NCBI RefSeq assembly: GCF_006439015.1 | Contig: NZ_RCZG01000001.1 | Coordinates: forward strand, 496,001-560,000 | DNA from: Mycolicibacterium hodleri | Lineage (GTDB): Bacteria; Actinomycetota; Actinomycetes; Mycobacteriales; Mycobacteriaceae | DNA length: 64,000 bases | Direction of reading: 5' to 3' | In this document: piece by piece, positions 48,284 to 60,443 of the stretch | How the letters are laid out: each line of letters begins with the position of its first letter | How positions within the stretch are numbered: position 1 is the stretch's first letter | The notes under the pieces: model-generated | What the model saw: the letters and a program-made list of their open reading frames with translations, nothing else | Told to the model about the DNA's origin: nothing | Database searches by the model: none | Translations under genes and position numbers: made by a program

Positions 48284-48356
48284 GCCCCCGTCGTCTAGCG
48301 GCCTAGGACGCCGCCCTCTCACGGCGGTAGCGTGGGTTCGAATCCCATCGGGGGTA
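48284..48356 (+). tRNA. tRNA-Glu (CTC anticodon)
   Basis: Acceptor GCCCCCG/CGGGGGT (first pair G-U), anticodon stem CCGCC/GGCGG with loop CTCTCAC (anticodon CTC), T arm with GGTTCGAATCC. The CCA end is not encoded. A -10-like TATGCT is at 48257-48262. Confidence 0.93.
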
Positions 48357-48410
48357 CACACGGCCGAAGCGCTCGCAGGCGATGCGAACGGCTTCTGCTC
48401 TCTTCGAGCG

Positions 48411-49112
48411 TCACAGCCTTCTGGTGAGTGCGTCGGCGGCTGCGAGTAGATCCGCGGCCCAGCGCTCGCCAGGACGCCTTCCCATTCGGTCGATCGGTCC
48501 GGAGACGGAGACGGCGGCCACCACCGCGCCGCTGGAGTCACGAACCGGCGCCGACACACTCGCCACTCCCGGCTCCCGTTCTGCTGCGCTCTGCGCCCAT
48601 CCCCGCTTGCGCACCTCGGCCAGTGTGCGGTCGGTGAACTTGGCCGTCGAGAGGACTGCTTGCTGAGTCGCGGCGTCACAGTAGGCCAGGAGAACCTTGG
48701 CACCCGATCCGGCCGTCATGGGTAGGCGAGTGCCCACGGGCACGGTGTCGCGCAGACCAGCTGGGGGCTCGAGGGCGACGACGCAGACCCTCGACATGCC
48801 TTCTCGTCGATAGAGTTGCACGCTCTCCCCGGTGATTTCGCGAAGCCGCGGCAGTACGGCAGCGCTCGCGGCGAGCAGCGGATCGTCGACTCGGCCCGCC
48901 AGTTCGTTCAGCGCGGGGCCTAGGCACCATCTTCCCTCGGTGTCCCTGGCCAGGAGGCGATGAACTTCCAGGCCGGTGGCCAGGCGGTGTGCGGTCGCAC
49001 GCGGCAGGGCGGTGCGTTCACACAATTCGGCGAGACCGCAAGGTGACTCGGCCACGACGTGCAGCACGCCCACCGCTTTGTCGAGCACGCCGATGCCGCT
49101 ATCGTGTCTCAT
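48411..49112 (-). CDS. IclR-family regulator of leucine genes (LtbR/NdgR-like)
   Basis: 233-residue IclR-type regulator. The winged helix spans residues 8-65 (VLDKAVGVLHVVAESPCGLA, CERTALPRATAHRLATGLEV), and the ligand-binding domain has LLAYCDAATQQAVL and VSASVSGPIDRMG-like residues near the C-terminus. Orthologues (LtbR in Corynebacterium, NdgR in Streptomyces) control leuB and leuCD. Here it is divergent from leuC, with an inverted repeat spanning the gap. A TAGTAT box 6 nt before the ATG (minus strand) suggests a leaderless mRNA. Confidence 0.9.
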   Translation of the reverse strand: MRHDSGIGVLDKAVGVLHVVAESPCGLAELCERTALPRATAHRLATGLEVHRLLARDTEGRWCLGPALNELAGRVDDPLLAASAAVLPRLREITGESVQLYRREGMSRVCVVALEPPAGLRDTVPVGTRLPMTAGSGAKVLLAYCDAATQQAVLSTAKFTDRTLAEVRKRGWAQSAAEREPGVASVSAPVRDSSGAVVAAVSVSGPIDRMGRRPGERWAADLLAAADALTRRL

Positions 49113-49146
49113 AGGGAGATACTACCGTCCCGCATGTTGAGACACG
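49103..49146. promoter_or_regulatory. Inverted repeat between iclR-type gene and leuC
   Basis: CGTGTCTCA (49103-49111) and TGAGACACG (49138-49146) are perfect 9-bp complements with a 26-nt spacer. The left arm overlaps the regulator's start codon. This fits an autoregulated operator that also controls leuCD. Confidence 0.6.
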
Positions 49147-49198
49147 TCCATGATATCCGCAGCGCCCTCCGCGGATCGCCAGAAAGAAAAAGACAGAA

Positions 49199-50641
49199 AT
49201 GACTGGAACCCCAGGCACCCCACGCACGATGGCAGAGAAGGTATGGGCCGACCACGTCGTGGCCACCGGCTCCGGAGAAGGCGCTGCGCGCGAACCCGAC
49301 CTCATCTACATCGATCTGCACCTCGTCCACGAGGTCACCAGCCCCCAGGCGTTCGATGGACTTCGGTTGGCCGGCCGTCCAGTTCGCCGACCGGATCTGA
49401 CGATTGCCACCGAGGATCACAACGTCCCAACGATCGACATCGACAAGCCGATCGCCGACCCCGTCTCCCGCATCCAGGTCGAGACGTTGCGGCGCAACTG
49501 CTCCGAGTTCGGCATCCGGCTCTACCCGATGGGCGACGCCGAGCAGGGCATCGTCCACATCATCGGACCGCAACTTGGCCTCACCCAGCCCGGGACGACG
49601 GTCGTCTGCGGCGACAGCCACACCTCGACCCACGGCGCCTTCGGTGCGCTCGCAATGGGTATCGGCACCTCGGAGGTCGAGCACGTGCTCGCGACTCAGA
49701 CACTGCCTTTGCGTCCCTTCAAGACGATGGCGGTCAACGTCGATGGCGTCCTGCCCGCGGGCACCAGCGCCAAGGACGTCATCCTGGCTGTGATCGCGAA
49801 GATCGGCACCGGCGGCGGACAGGGTTACGTCATCGAATACCGCGGCAGCGCCATCGAAGCGCTGTCGATGGAGGGTCGGATGACGATCTGCAACATGAGC
49901 ATCGAGGCCGGCGCGCGCGCAGGCATGGTGGCGCCGGATGAGACGACTTTCGATTACCTGCGCGGTCGTCCGCACGCGCCGACGGGTGCGGACTGGGATG
50001 CGGCCATCGAGGCCTGGAGTCGATTGCGCACTGACGAGGGGGCTGAATTCGACACCGAGGTATACCTCGACGCCGCGACGCTGAGCCCGTTCGTGACGTG
50101 GGGGACCAACCCCGGCCAGGGCGTTCCGCTGAGTGCGGCGGTTCCCGACCCGGAACTGATCTTCGACGAGGGAGAGAAGCAATCGGCTGAGAAGGCGTTG
50201 GCCTACATGGACCTTCAGCCCGGCACCGAGATGCGCGACATCGCCATCGACACGGTGTTCGTCGGCTCCTGCACCAACGGGCGCATCGAGGACCTCAGGG
50301 TCGTCGCCGACATCCTGCGAGGCAGGACGATCGCCGACGGAATGCGAATGCTGGTGGTGCCGGGATCGATGAGGGTGCGTGCGCAGGCCGAATCCGAAGG
50401 CCTCGGTGAGATCTTCACCGCGGCGGGCGCCGAATGGCGCCAGGCGGGGTGCTCGATGTGCCTGGGCATGAACCCCGATCAGCTTGCGCCGGGGGAGCGC
50501 TGCGCCGCGACGTCGAACCGAAACTTCGAAGGGCGACAGGGCAAGGGCGGACGCACCCACCTCGTATCGCCCGCCGTGGCGGCCGCGACGGCGGTCCGCG
50601 GCACCTTGTCCTCGCCCGCCGACCTATCCGAGAATCGCTAG
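49199..50641 (+). CDS. leuC: 3-isopropylmalate dehydratase large subunit
   Basis: 480-residue aconitase-family enzyme of leucine synthesis, carrying a [4Fe-4S] cluster. The cluster cysteines are in [14 protein letters not shown] and in [13 protein letters not shown]; the substrate loop has [20 protein letters not shown]. Length is normal. The small subunit leuD follows after 9 bp. The divergent IclR-type regulator is the likely controller. Confidence 0.97.
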   Translation: MTGTPGTPRTMAEKVWADHVVATGSGEGAAREPDLIYIDLHLVHEVTSPQAFDGLRLAGRPVRRPDLTIATEDHNVPTIDIDKPIADPVSRIQVETLRRNCSEFGIRLYPMGDAEQGIVHIIGPQLGLTQPGTTVVCGDSHTSTHGAFGALAMGIGTSEVEHVLATQTLPLRPFKTMAVNVDGVLPAGTSAKDVILAVIAKIGTGGGQGYVIEYRGSAIEALSMEGRMTICNMSIEAGARAGMVAPDETTFDYLRGRPHAPTGADWDAAIEAWSRLRTDEGAEFDTEVYLDAATLSPFVTWGTNPGQGVPLSAAVPDPELIFDEGEKQSAEKALAYMDLQPGTEMRDIAIDTVFVGSCTNGRIEDLRVVADILRGRTIADGMRMLVVPGSMRVRAQAESEGLGEIFTAAGAEWRQAGCSMCLGMNPDQLAPGERCAATSNRNFEGRQGKGGRTHLVSPAVAAATAVRGTLSSPADLSENR

Positions 50642-50650
50642 GAGACAGCC

Positions 50651-51244
50651 ATGGAAGCTTTTCGCACTCACACCGGGATCGGAGTTCCGCTGCGCCGGTC
50701 GAACGTCGACACCGACCAGATCATCCCCGCGGTATACCTGAAGCGGGTCACCCGAACAGGTTTCGAGGACGGACTGTTCGCCGCCTGGCGCAACGATCCC
50801 TCGTTCATCCTCAACCTCCCGCCCTTCGACAGGGGTTCGGTTCTGGTGGCGGGACCAGACTTCGGCACCGGTTCCTCTCGCGAGCACGCGGTCTGGGCCC
50901 TCATGGATTACGGATTCCGGGTGGTGATCTCCTCGAGGTTCGCCGACATCTTTCGCGGAAATTCGGGCAAGGCGGGCTTGTTGGCCGCCGAATTGGCCCA
51001 AGACGATGTGGAACTTCTGTGGAAGTTGATCGAGCAGCAACCCGGGCTGGAAATCACTGTGAATCTGCAAGATCGAAGCATTACGGCGGGAACGGTCATG
51101 TTGCCGTTCAAGATTGACGACTATACCGCGTGGCGACTTCTCGAGGGTCTTGACGATATAGGCCTTACGCTGCGGAAACAGGACGAGATCACCGAATACG
51201 AGCAGCACCGTCCGAGCTGGAAGCCGCGCACGCTGCCGGTCTGA
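50651..51244 (+). CDS. leuD: 3-isopropylmalate dehydratase small subunit
   Basis: 197-residue swivel-domain partner of LeuC. It shows [20 protein letters not shown] near the start and [20 protein letters not shown] in the middle, both standard for LeuD. A GGAGA ribosome site lies 7 nt before the ATG. hupB follows after 202 bp. Confidence 0.97.
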   Translation: MEAFRTHTGIGVPLRRSNVDTDQIIPAVYLKRVTRTGFEDGLFAAWRNDPSFILNLPPFDRGSVLVAGPDFGTGSSREHAVWALMDYGFRVVISSRFADIFRGNSGKAGLLAAELAQDDVELLWKLIEQQPGLEITVNLQDRSITAGTVMLPFKIDDYTAWRLLEGLDDIGLTLRKQDEITEYEQHRPSWKPRTLPV

Positions 51245-51446
51245 AGTCGCGCCTGGCGAGGGTGAAATCCCTCCCAGCAAGCCCGCTTTGGGACTGTCGT
51301 ACCACCGCCGGTGTGGGGCAACCTGATTGCCAATTCCGACACCAGCTATCCCTGAAATTGGGCGTGGCTCTTGGAAATAAGTGGTGTGAAGGTTTACCGT
51401 AGCTTTCAGTTGGCTCAACGAGGGCCACTGGCTTCGGAGGTTTTGC

Positions 51447-52124
51447 ATGAACAAGGCAGAGCTCATCGACGTCCTCACGGACAAGTTGGGCACCGATCGT
51501 CGGCAGGCGACCGCCGCCGTGGAGAACGTCGTCGACACCATCGTGCGTGCCGTCCACAAGGGCGACAGCGTCACCATCACCGGCTTCGGCGTGTTCGAGC
51601 AGCGCCGCCGCGCCGCCAGGGTTGCGCGTAACCCGCGCACCGGCGAGACCGTCAAGGTCAAGCCGACGTCCGTCCCGGCATTCCGTCCAGGGGCTCAGTT
51701 CAAGGCGGTTGTGTCTGGCGCACAGCGTCTCCCATCGGAAGGTCCCGCCGTGAAGCGTGGCGCCACCGCCGCGCCGGCCAAGAAGGCCGCGGCAAAGAAG
51801 GCAGTGAAGAAGGCGGCCACGAAGGCGCCGGCCAAGAAGGCGGCCACCAAGGCGCCGGCCAAGAAGGCGGCAGCCCCCGCGAAGAAGGCGCCGGCCAAGA
51901 AGGCTGCGCCCGTGAAGAAGGCGGTCACCAAGGCGCCGGCCAAGAAGGCGGCACCCGCGAAGAAGGCGCCGGCCAAGAAGGCAGCGCCCGTGAAGAAGGC
52001 GGTCACCAAGGCGCCGGCCAAGAAGGCCGCTCCGGCCAAGAAGGCCGCCACCAAGGCCCCCGTGAAGAAGGCCGCCACCAAGGCACCCGCGAAGAAGGCC
52101 CCCGCCAAGAAGGGCCGCAAGTAG
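51447..52124 (+). CDS. hupB: DNA-binding protein HU with long Lys/Ala-rich tail
   Basis: 225-residue mycobacterial HupB. Residues 1-90 are the HU domain ([40 protein letters not shown]). The rest is a histone H1-like tail of PAKKA, AATKA and APVKKA repeats that binds DNA and is modified in relatives. Residues 143-168 and 169-194 (DNA 51873-51950 and 51951-52028) are identical 26-residue units, a 78-bp tandem duplication, which explains why the protein is longer than M. tuberculosis HupB (214). CGGAGG lies 8 nt before the ATG, and TTTACCGTAGC near 51395-51405 may hold a -10 box. Confidence 0.97.
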   Translation: MNKAELIDVLTDKLGTDRRQATAAVENVVDTIVRAVHKGDSVTITGFGVFEQRRRAARVARNPRTGETVKVKPTSVPAFRPGAQFKAVVSGAQRLPSEGPAVKRGATAAPAKKAAAKKAVKKAATKAPAKKAATKAPAKKAAAPAKKAPAKKAAPVKKAVTKAPAKKAAPAKKAPAKKAAPVKKAVTKAPAKKAAPAKKAATKAPVKKAATKAPAKKAPAKKGRK

Positions 52125-52151
52125 CAGCATCCCCGGATTTACTTCCGGTAC

Positions 52152-52190
52152 AAGGCACGCCGTGGATCAATCAGATCCGCGGCGTGCCTT
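52152..52190. terminator. Hairpin between hupB and mutT1
   Basis: A 17-bp stem (52152-52168 with 52174-52190, one G-U pair) around AATCA. There is no long U-tract on the plus strand, but the outer A/T pairs give short T/A runs. It sits between two convergent genes and is probably a shared terminator. Confidence 0.65.
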
Positions 52191-52198
52191 CGCGTGAC

Positions 52199-53131
52199 CT
52201 ATCGGTCGGCGGCCAGCGGGCTGCCGATGTGGTCGGCCGCGATCAGCTTGTCGTCGACTAGCGATAGGACCCAGGTGCTGCCCTTGCGGTTGCGGGACTT
52301 GTCCGGCCGCACGCCGTCGCGGTCGCACCACCACGCGATCAGGTCTGGAATCACCTTGCCCTGAGAGCAGATCGCCGGTATGCCGTCAGTCGTGGCGATC
52401 TCCATGATGCGTCTTCTGGCCGCACCGTGGCTGTCCGCGTACGCCTCTTCGGTCAGCGTCGGCTCGTCGAAGATCGGCACACCCAACTCCTCCGCGAGCG
52501 GCCCAATGGTCTGCTGACACCGCACCCTGGGCGCGGCGTGGACCTCGTTGGCGCCGAATGCCAAAAGCTGTCCCACCAGTGACTCGGCCTGTGCGCGGCC
52601 GTGCTTATCGAGCGGTCGCGAGCGGTCGTCGCCCTTGTACCTGGCCTTGCTGCCCGCGGTGCCGTGGCGGACGACGAGGACGGTGCGGGTGTCGGCAGGC
52701 TGTTTGACGAAGCGTCGCAGCACCTTCCGGTCATCGGCGTACTGAAGTCGCTTCATGGCGTGCGCGGTCGGCAGCCAGAGCAGTTCGTCGACCTCGCCGT
52801 TCGGGGTGAACTCTCCACCGAGTGCGCGCGCCGCCCAATAGCGCACGTGCTTCAGGCCGCTATCAATGGGATAGCTCACCGAGGCGAGCCGTCGGCCCAA
52901 TTCCGCCGCGTAGCCGGTTTCCTCGGAGACCTCGCGAACCGCGGTCACCGGTTCGGTTTCACCCGGATCGACCTTGCCCTTGGGCAGCGACCAGTCGTCG
53001 TATCGGGGGCGGTGCACGACCGCCACCAAAGGTTCGGTGGTTCCGTGCATGCCGTCTTCGTCGTGGCGCCACAGCACGGCGCCGGCCGCGAAGATCGGCT
53101 TGGCGGTCCCCGACGGGGCTTTCTTCGTCAC
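52199..53131 (-). CDS. mutT1: MutT1-type Nudix hydrolase with phosphatase domain
   Basis: 310-residue two-domain protein. The N-terminal Nudix box is [20 protein letters not shown] with TGY following (GX5EX7REUXEEXGU satisfied). The C-terminal histidine-phosphatase domain has [10 protein letters not shown] and a [10 protein letters not shown] segment. In mycobacteria MutT1 removes 8-oxo-dGTP and diadenosine polyphosphates, protecting against mutation. The GTG start has AGGAG 8 nt upstream. It converges on hupB and is followed upstream by ppk in the same direction. Confidence 0.94.
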   Translation of the reverse strand: MTKKAPSGTAKPIFAAGAVLWRHDEDGMHGTTEPLVAVVHRPRYDDWSLPKGKVDPGETEPVTAVREVSEETGYAAELGRRLASVSYPIDSGLKHVRYWAARALGGEFTPNGEVDELLWLPTAHAMKRLQYADDRKVLRRFVKQPADTRTVLVVRHGTAGSKARYKGDDRSRPLDKHGRAQAESLVGQLLAFGANEVHAAPRVRCQQTIGPLAEELGVPIFDEPTLTEEAYADSHGAARRRIMEIATTDGIPAICSQGKVIPDLIAWWCDRDGVRPDKSRNRKGSTWVLSLVDDKLIAADHIGSPLAADR

Positions 53132-53206
53132 CTCAACTCCTGCAGGTCATTCGAGGACTGGGCAAACCCGTCCATCCGCCCCCCGGCGTTCGTCGAGCGA
53201 GTTATG

Positions 53207-55381
53207 TCACGGATGCCGGTGACGTTCCATCATCGACACCTGGTGGTCACGTACGGTCTCGCCCTCTTGCGGCGACGCGGTCCAATGTCCATCGGGACCC
53301 AGTTCCCAACACCTGGTCGTGGGATCCATGGCGGAGGTGAATACATCGTTGAGTTGGTCTGCCAAGCGCGGATCCTTCACCTGTGCCATCACCTCGACGC
53401 GACGGTCGAGATTACGATGCATCATGTCGGCGCTGCCGATCCAGAACTCATCGATGGCGCGGAAGTGAATGATTCGCGAATGTTCAAGAAACCGGCCGAG
53501 AATCGATCGCACGGTGATGTTCTCGGAGAACGTCGGCGCGCCCGGCCGTAGCGCACAGATCCCACGCACCACGACCTCGACCCGCACCCCCGCCTGCGAT
53601 GCCCGGTACAACGCATCGATGACCTGCTCGTCGACCAACGCGTTGGCCTTCACCCGGATCCTCGCCTCTGCGCCGTCCTTGTGCGCGGCGATTTCGCGTT
53701 CGATCCGCTCGATGATGCCCCTGCGCACACCGTACGGAGCGACCAGCAGGTTGCGGTAGGACACCTTGCGCGAATAGCCCGTCAGCGAATTGAACAGATC
53801 CGTGAGGTCCGCACCGATGTCCGGCGAGGCGGTCAAGAGGCCCACGTCTTCGTAGAGCCGCGAGGTCTTGGGGTTGTAGTTGCCGGTCCCGATGTGGCAG
53901 TAGCGCCGAATGGTCGAGCCCTCACGGCGCACCACCAGACATGTCTTGCAATGGGTCTTGAGACCGATCAACCCGTACACCACGTGCACGCCCGCCTGCT
54001 CCAGCGCGCGAGCCCATTTGATGTTGGCCTGCTCGTCGAACCGCGCCTTGATCTCGACCAGCGCGACGACTTGCTTTCCCGCCTCTGCGGCGTCGATGAG
54101 GGCACTGACGATTGGCGAGTCGCCGGAGGTCCGGTACAGCGTCTGCTTGATGGCGAGCACGTTCGGGTCGGCGGCAGCCTGCTCGATGAAGCGCTGAACG
54201 GTCGTCGAGAAGGAGTCATATGGGTGATGCACCAAGACGTCACCGTCACGAAGCGTCGCGAAGATGCTCTTGGGTTGCTCCCGCTCACCGAAGGCGGGAG
54301 GCGTGGCGGGAACGAACGGCGGGTCCTTCAATTCGGGACGGTCGACGCCGTAGATCTGCCACAGGCACGATAGATCCAGCAGGCCAGGCACCTCGATGAC
54401 GTCCCCGGGGTGGACGTCGAGTTCGCGCAGCAGAAGCTCGAGCATGTTCTCGGTCATGTCGTCGGCGACCTCGAGCCGAACGGGTGAGCCGAAGCGGCGC
54501 CGGGCGAGTTCGCGTTCCAGCGCCTGAAGCAGGTCCTCGTCGCGATCTTCCTCGACTTCGAAGTCGGCGTTTCGGGTGATCCGGAAGGCGTGATGCTCGA
54601 CGATCTCCAAGCCAGGGAACAGCACCGACAGGAAGGCCGCGATCAGCTCCTCCATCGGCAGGAAACGAATGGCGGCGCCACCTTCGCGAGGACCCAATTC
54701 GACGAACCGGTCGACGTTGTCGGGCACCTTGACGCGGGCGAAGTGCTGTGTGCCGTCCTCTGGCTGCCGCACTGTGACCGCCAGATTCAGGCTGAGGCCG
54801 CTGACGAAGGGGAACGGGTGCGCAGGGTCCACCGCTAGCGGGGTCAGCACCGGGAACACCTGCTCGTGGAAGTACTTGGAGAGGCGAGAACGTTCGTCGT
54901 CGTCGAGCTGAGCCCAGGTCACCACGATGATTCCCTCGTCGGCCAGCGCGGGACGCACCGACTCCATGAACTCCTTAGCGTGCCGGCTGGCGAGCTGCTG
55001 CGTGCGTTCACCGATGCGGCGCAGCTGTTCGCGCGGCGATAGCCCGTCGGCCGAGCGCACCGAAAGACCCATCTCGTCGCGGCGTTTGAGGCCCGCGACG
55101 CGGACCATGTAGAACTCGTCGAGATTCGACGAGAAGATCGCCAGGAACTTGGCCCGCTCCAGCAGCGCCAACGACGGATCGGCGGCCAGGGCAAGCACTC
55201 TGGAGTTGAAGTCCAGCCAGCTCAGCTCACGGTTGAGGTAGCGGTCGTCGGGTAGCGCCTCTGGCTCGGAGACGTCGATCGCATCCGCGGTGGTCGCCGG
55301 CGGGGCTTCAGGCGTGCTGCCATCTGATGCCCAGCTCGCGTCGGCAGTTCGTGTCTCGGCTTCGGTCACACAGGAGATCAT
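53207..55381 (-). CDS. ppk: Polyphosphate kinase 1
   Basis: About 724-residue PPK1, which makes long polyphosphate from ATP. It shows [40 protein letters not shown], and the phosphohistidine regions [16 protein letters not shown] and [12 protein letters not shown]. An N-terminal acidic extension of about 45 residues is variable in mycobacteria. ATG 55381 or GTG 55369 is the start; the frame up to 55510 reads into fbiD and is rejected. It lies just downstream of fbiD and upstream of mutT1, as in M. tuberculosis Rv2983-Rv2985. Confidence 0.96.
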   Translation of the reverse strand: MISCVTEAETRTADASWASDGSTPEAPPATTADAIDVSEPEALPDDRYLNRELSWLDFNSRVLALAADPSLALLERAKFLAIFSSNLDEFYMVRVAGLKRRDEMGLSVRSADGLSPREQLRRIGERTQQLASRHAKEFMESVRPALADEGIIVVTWAQLDDDERSRLSKYFHEQVFPVLTPLAVDPAHPFPFVSGLSLNLAVTVRQPEDGTQHFARVKVPDNVDRFVELGPREGGAAIRFLPMEELIAAFLSVLFPGLEIVEHHAFRITRNADFEVEEDRDEDLLQALERELARRRFGSPVRLEVADDMTENMLELLLRELDVHPGDVIEVPGLLDLSCLWQIYGVDRPELKDPPFVPATPPAFGEREQPKSIFATLRDGDVLVHHPYDSFSTTVQRFIEQAAADPNVLAIKQTLYRTSGDSPIVSALIDAAEAGKQVVALVEIKARFDEQANIKWARALEQAGVHVVYGLIGLKTHCKTCLVVRREGSTIRRYCHIGTGNYNPKTSRLYEDVGLLTASPDIGADLTDLFNSLTGYSRKVSYRNLLVAPYGVRRGIIERIEREIAAHKDGAEARIRVKANALVDEQVIDALYRASQAGVRVEVVVRGICALRPGAPTFSENITVRSILGRFLEHSRIIHFRAIDEFWIGSADMMHRNLDRRVEVMAQVKDPRLADQLNDVFTSAMDPTTRCWELGPDGHWTASPQEGETVRDHQVSMMERHRHP

Positions 55382-55403
55382 CCCCCATGTGCGGTCCGGC
55401 GTG

Positions 55404-57302
<1,899 letters not shown>

Positions 57303-57304
57303 CC

Positions 57305-58408
57305 ATGAGCGGACAGTATGGCGACTCGACTCGCACCGTCAAAGCCTCTGCCTCACAAAATGTCCCGGGTCAGCCCGTAACGTCGCCTCCTCTCCCTGCG
57401 TCGGCCTACCATCTGTCCGAGGACGAATCGCGGCCTCTGGACACCTACGGGCGCAGCTCCAACCCGACCTGGCGACAGTTCGAGTCCGCGCTCGCCGACC
57501 TCGAGGGCGCCACTTCTGCGCTGTCCTTCGGATCGGGCATGGCCGCCATCACCTCGGTCCTTCGCGTGCTCGCGAAACCGGGGACGGTGCTCGTCGTGCC
57601 CGCCGACGGCTACTACCAGGTGCGCCGGTATGCCGCGGAATACCTTGCCCCGCTGGGCGTCGACGTGCGCGAGGTGTCCGCCGCAGACATGTGCGCCGCA
57701 GCCGAGTCCGCTGACGTCGTCGTGGCGGAGACACCGGTCAACCCGACGCTCGACGTCGTCGATCTGCACCGGCTGGCGCTGACCTGCCGTGGCCGGGGTG
57801 CGACGCTCGTCGTTGACAACACCACGCCTACACCGCTTGGGCAGCAACCCCTTTCCCTCGGCGCCGACGTGGTGGTGGCGAGCGCGACGAAGGCTCTCTC
57901 GGGCCACAGTGATGTGATCGCGGGATACGCCGCAAGCTGTCACGCCGAGCTCATGGCCGCCGTCGAGCGCGAAAGGCTATTGGGCGGAGCCATCCTCGGT
58001 CCGTTTGAGGCCTGGCTCGCGTTGCGGAGTCTCGGCAGTGCCGGGCTGCGGTTCGAGCGCCAGTGTCAGAACGCACTGGCGATGGCCTTCACGTTGCGCG
58101 ATCACCCGGCGGTCCGCGCGGTGCGGTACCCAGGGCTGCCCGACGATCCCGCGCACGACGTGGCCTGTGCGCAGATGAAGCGTTTCGGCGGCCTGGTCGC
58201 GTTCGAACTGGCCGACGCCGCCGCCGTGCACCGACTCGTCGAGCGCAGCGACCTTGCCGTCGCCGCCACCAGTTTCGGCGGGCTTCATACCTCGGTGGAT
58301 CGGCGCGCGAGGTGGGGCGATCCCGTGCCTGCCGGGTTCGCGCGCATGTCGATGGGCATCGAGGACACCGACGACCTGATCTCCGACGTCACGGCCGCGC
58401 TGGGCTGA
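57305..58408 (+). CDS. Cystathionine gamma-lyase/synthase-like PLP enzyme
   Basis: 367-residue Cys/Met-metabolism PLP enzyme. The PLP Lys lies in VVASATKALSGHSDVIAGY; LDTYGRSSNPTWRQFESALA and SFGSGMAAITSVLRVLAKPG near the N-terminus are family hallmarks. It resembles small actinobacterial cystathionine gamma-lyases, but gamma-synthase or methionine gamma-lyase activity cannot be excluded. ATG 57305 lies 2 bp after the gpsA stop, so it is co-transcribed with gpsA and stands between gpsA and ddl, which are neighbours in M. tuberculosis. Confidence 0.87.
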   Translation: MSGQYGDSTRTVKASASQNVPGQPVTSPPLPASAYHLSEDESRPLDTYGRSSNPTWRQFESALADLEGATSALSFGSGMAAITSVLRVLAKPGTVLVVPADGYYQVRRYAAEYLAPLGVDVREVSAADMCAAAESADVVVAETPVNPTLDVVDLHRLALTCRGRGATLVVDNTTPTPLGQQPLSLGADVVVASATKALSGHSDVIAGYAASCHAELMAAVERERLLGGAILGPFEAWLALRSLGSAGLRFERQCQNALAMAFTLRDHPAVRAVRYPGLPDDPAHDVACAQMKRFGGLVAFELADAAAVHRLVERSDLAVAATSFGGLHTSVDRRARWGDPVPAGFARMSMGIEDTDDLISDVTAALG

Positions 58409-58426
58409 CGGTAGCCTCTCTAGGTT

Positions 58427-59542
58427 GTGACTGACCGCTCGAACCCCCGCGTCCGCGTGGCCGTCGTCTACGGCGGCCGCAGCTCCGAGCACGCCATCTC
58501 CTGCGTTTCCGCTGGCAGCATCCTGCGCAACCTCGACGCGGAGCGCTTCGAGGTCGTCGCCGTCGGCATCACACCCGACGGGTCCTGGGTGCTCACCGAC
58601 GGTGAACACGACTCTCTCGCCATCACCGACGGCCGACTGCCCGAGGTGACCGGCGCGACGGGCACGGAGCTCGCGCTAGCGGCGGATCCCGGTCGCCGCG
58701 GCCAGCTTCTATCTCTGGGCAGCGAGCCCGGCGACGTACTCGCCGCCGTCGACGTGGTGTTCCCGGTGCTGCACGGACCATATGGCGAGGACGGCACGAT
58801 CCAGGGGCTGCTCGAACTCGCGGGCGTGCCCTATGTGGGCGCCGGAGTACTGGCCAGCGCGGCGGGCATGGACAAGGAATTCACCAAGAAGCTCCTCGCC
58901 GCGGAGGGGCTGCCGATCGGCGACCAGGTGGTGCTGCGTGCGCACGACGAAACGCTGTCGCTGGACGAGCGCGAGCGACTCGGCCTCCCCGTATTCGTCA
59001 AACCCGCGCGCGGCGGATCGTCGATAGGTGTCAGCCGCGTCGCGACCTGGGACGAGCTGGCGTCCGCGATCGCGTATGCACGTCAGCACGATCCGAAGGT
59101 CATCGTGGAGGCCGCTGTAGCAGGGCGTGAACTCGAGTGCGGCGTGCTCGAGTTTCCCGACGGTCACGTCGAGGCCAGCACCGTCGGCGAGATCCGAGTG
59201 GCCGGCGTCCGCGGTCGCGAAGACGGGTTCTACGATTTCGCCACCAAGTATCTCGAAGACGCCGCCGAGCTCGACGTTCCGGCGAAGATCGACGATGAGA
59301 TCGCCGACGAGATAAGGCAATTGGCGGTCAGGGCGTTTCGGGCCATCGATTGCCAGGGGTTGGCCCGTGTCGACTTCTTCCTCACCGAGGACGGGCCGGT
59401 GATCAACGAGATCAACACGATGCCCGGCTTCACCACGATCTCGATGTACCCGCGGATGTGGGCGGCCAGTGGCATCGATTACCCGACGCTGTTGGCGGCG
59501 ATGGTGGATACCGCGGTGGCCCGGGGGACCGGTCTGCGCTAG
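58427..59542 (+). CDS. ddl: D-alanine-D-alanine ligase
   Basis: 371-residue ATP-grasp ligase that forms the D-Ala-D-Ala end of the peptidoglycan precursor. It shows [20 protein letters not shown] near the start, [20 protein letters not shown], the ATP-grasp [19 protein letters not shown] and the Mg-binding [22 protein letters not shown] 58427 lies 9 nt after TAGCCT (58412-58417). The end overlaps the convergent DUF3515 gene by 4 bp. It is the target of D-cycloserine in relatives. Confidence 0.97.
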   Translation: MTDRSNPRVRVAVVYGGRSSEHAISCVSAGSILRNLDAERFEVVAVGITPDGSWVLTDGEHDSLAITDGRLPEVTGATGTELALAADPGRRGQLLSLGSEPGDVLAAVDVVFPVLHGPYGEDGTIQGLLELAGVPYVGAGVLASAAGMDKEFTKKLLAAEGLPIGDQVVLRAHDETLSLDERERLGLPVFVKPARGGSSIGVSRVATWDELASAIAYARQHDPKVIVEAAVAGRELECGVLEFPDGHVEASTVGEIRVAGVRGREDGFYDFATKYLEDAAELDVPAKIDDEIADEIRQLAVRAFRAIDCQGLARVDFFLTEDGPVINEINTMPGFTTISMYPRMWAASGIDYPTLLAAMVDTAVARGTGLR

Positions 59543-60090
59543 CGGATCGGGCCGGGATTGGGCACGATCGCCGGCATCGACTGCCCCACCGCCGTGGAGA
59601 TCCGTTGGATCGGCGTGGGTCCTGAGCCGGCGGGCAGGGTGAGGGCGATGTAGACCGGCCGGTCGACCGTGACCCAGGTCGTGCGATCCTCCCCGGGGAT
59701 CCGGAACCAGTTCACGTCGTCGACGCCCTGAAGCGGGGAGCTCGCGACGAAGTCGTCGGGCCGGTCGATCCCGCACCGCAGCACGACCAGATCGCTGCCG
59801 GGCTCGGCCTCCCACGCGGCGGTGCTGGCCGGAGCGGGTGCCATCGCCTGCGCGCGGTGATAGTCGTCGAGGTCGTCGGGAAGAACGGCCATCAGCGCTC
59901 GGCAGGCATCGCTGTCGGCCTGGGGTGCGGGTGCGGCGGCGATGGCCACCGGCTGGCGCGTGGGCGTGCTCTCCCGGGTCGCCGCGACGGCGAGAACGGC
60001 GACGACCGCGCCCACGGCGATGACGATGGCCGCAACCAACAGAGTGCGCGGGGGCCCATCACGCTCGTCGTCGGGGGCGAATTCGTTCAC
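59539..60090 (-). CDS. DUF3515 membrane-anchored protein (Rv2980 homologue)
   Basis: 183 residues: a short cytoplasmic start, one membrane segment ([20 protein letters not shown], residues 16-35), then an extracytoplasmic domain with two cysteines ([18 protein letters not shown]) that could form a disulfide. This is the DUF3515 layout, known next to ddl and thiL in actinobacteria. Function unknown. GGGCGAATTC upstream gives no clear ribosome site. Confidence 0.86.
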   Translation of the reverse strand: MNEFAPDDERDGPPRTLLVAAIVIAVGAVVAVLAVAATRESTPTRQPVAIAAAPAPQADSDACRALMAVLPDDLDDYHRAQAMAPAPASTAAWEAEPGSDLVVLRCGIDRPDDFVASSPLQGVDDVNWFRIPGEDRTTWVTVDRPVYIALTLPAGSGPTPIQRISTAVGQSMPAIVPNPGPIR

Positions 60091-60100
60091 CCCGCCAACT

Positions 60101-60343
60101 CTAGGTGTGGACCCCGTCGGCGATCGGGCAGGTCAGAGAACGTGTGATGCCCATGGCCTGTTGGACGCTCGGCACGACGACGGACTCCAGCTCGGACGCA
60201 CTGGCGGCCTCGACGCGAATCACCACGTCATATGGGCCGGTGACGTACTCCGAAGACGACACCCCGGGCAGTGCTGCCAGCTGCTTGGCCACGACTTCGG
60301 CGCGGCCCACCTCGGTCTGAATCAGCATGAATGCCTCAACCAC
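60101..60343 (-). CDS. Stand-alone Lrp/AsnC ligand-binding (RAM) domain protein
   Basis: 80 residues comprising only the amino-acid-binding RAM/ACT-like half of an Lrp/AsnC protein (AFMLIQTEVGRAEVVAKQLA, GVSSSEYVTGPYDVVIRVEA). The helix-turn-helix half is missing and the frame upstream is a shadow of thiL, so this is a stand-alone domain, a known class of small proteins that may bind amino acids or modulate full-length Lrp proteins. GTG 60343 is the start. It is divergent from thiL. Confidence 0.83.
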   Translation of the reverse strand: MVEAFMLIQTEVGRAEVVAKQLAALPGVSSSEYVTGPYDVVIRVEAASASELESVVVPSVQQAMGITRSLTCPIADGVHT

Positions 60344-60443
60344 TCGCGCTGTCCTCCGTTTCGACTGCATAGACTCCACGCCGCAGGGGCCAAACGTACC
60401 GCAGGTCGTGCCGGTGTTCAGGACACGCAATTTCAGGGGTGAC

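Noticed and set aside
51760..52124. hupB tail as a simple-sequence artefact or assembly error
   Set aside because: Lys/Ala-rich tails of this type are a known feature of mycobacterial HupB, and the frame is intact to the stop codon.
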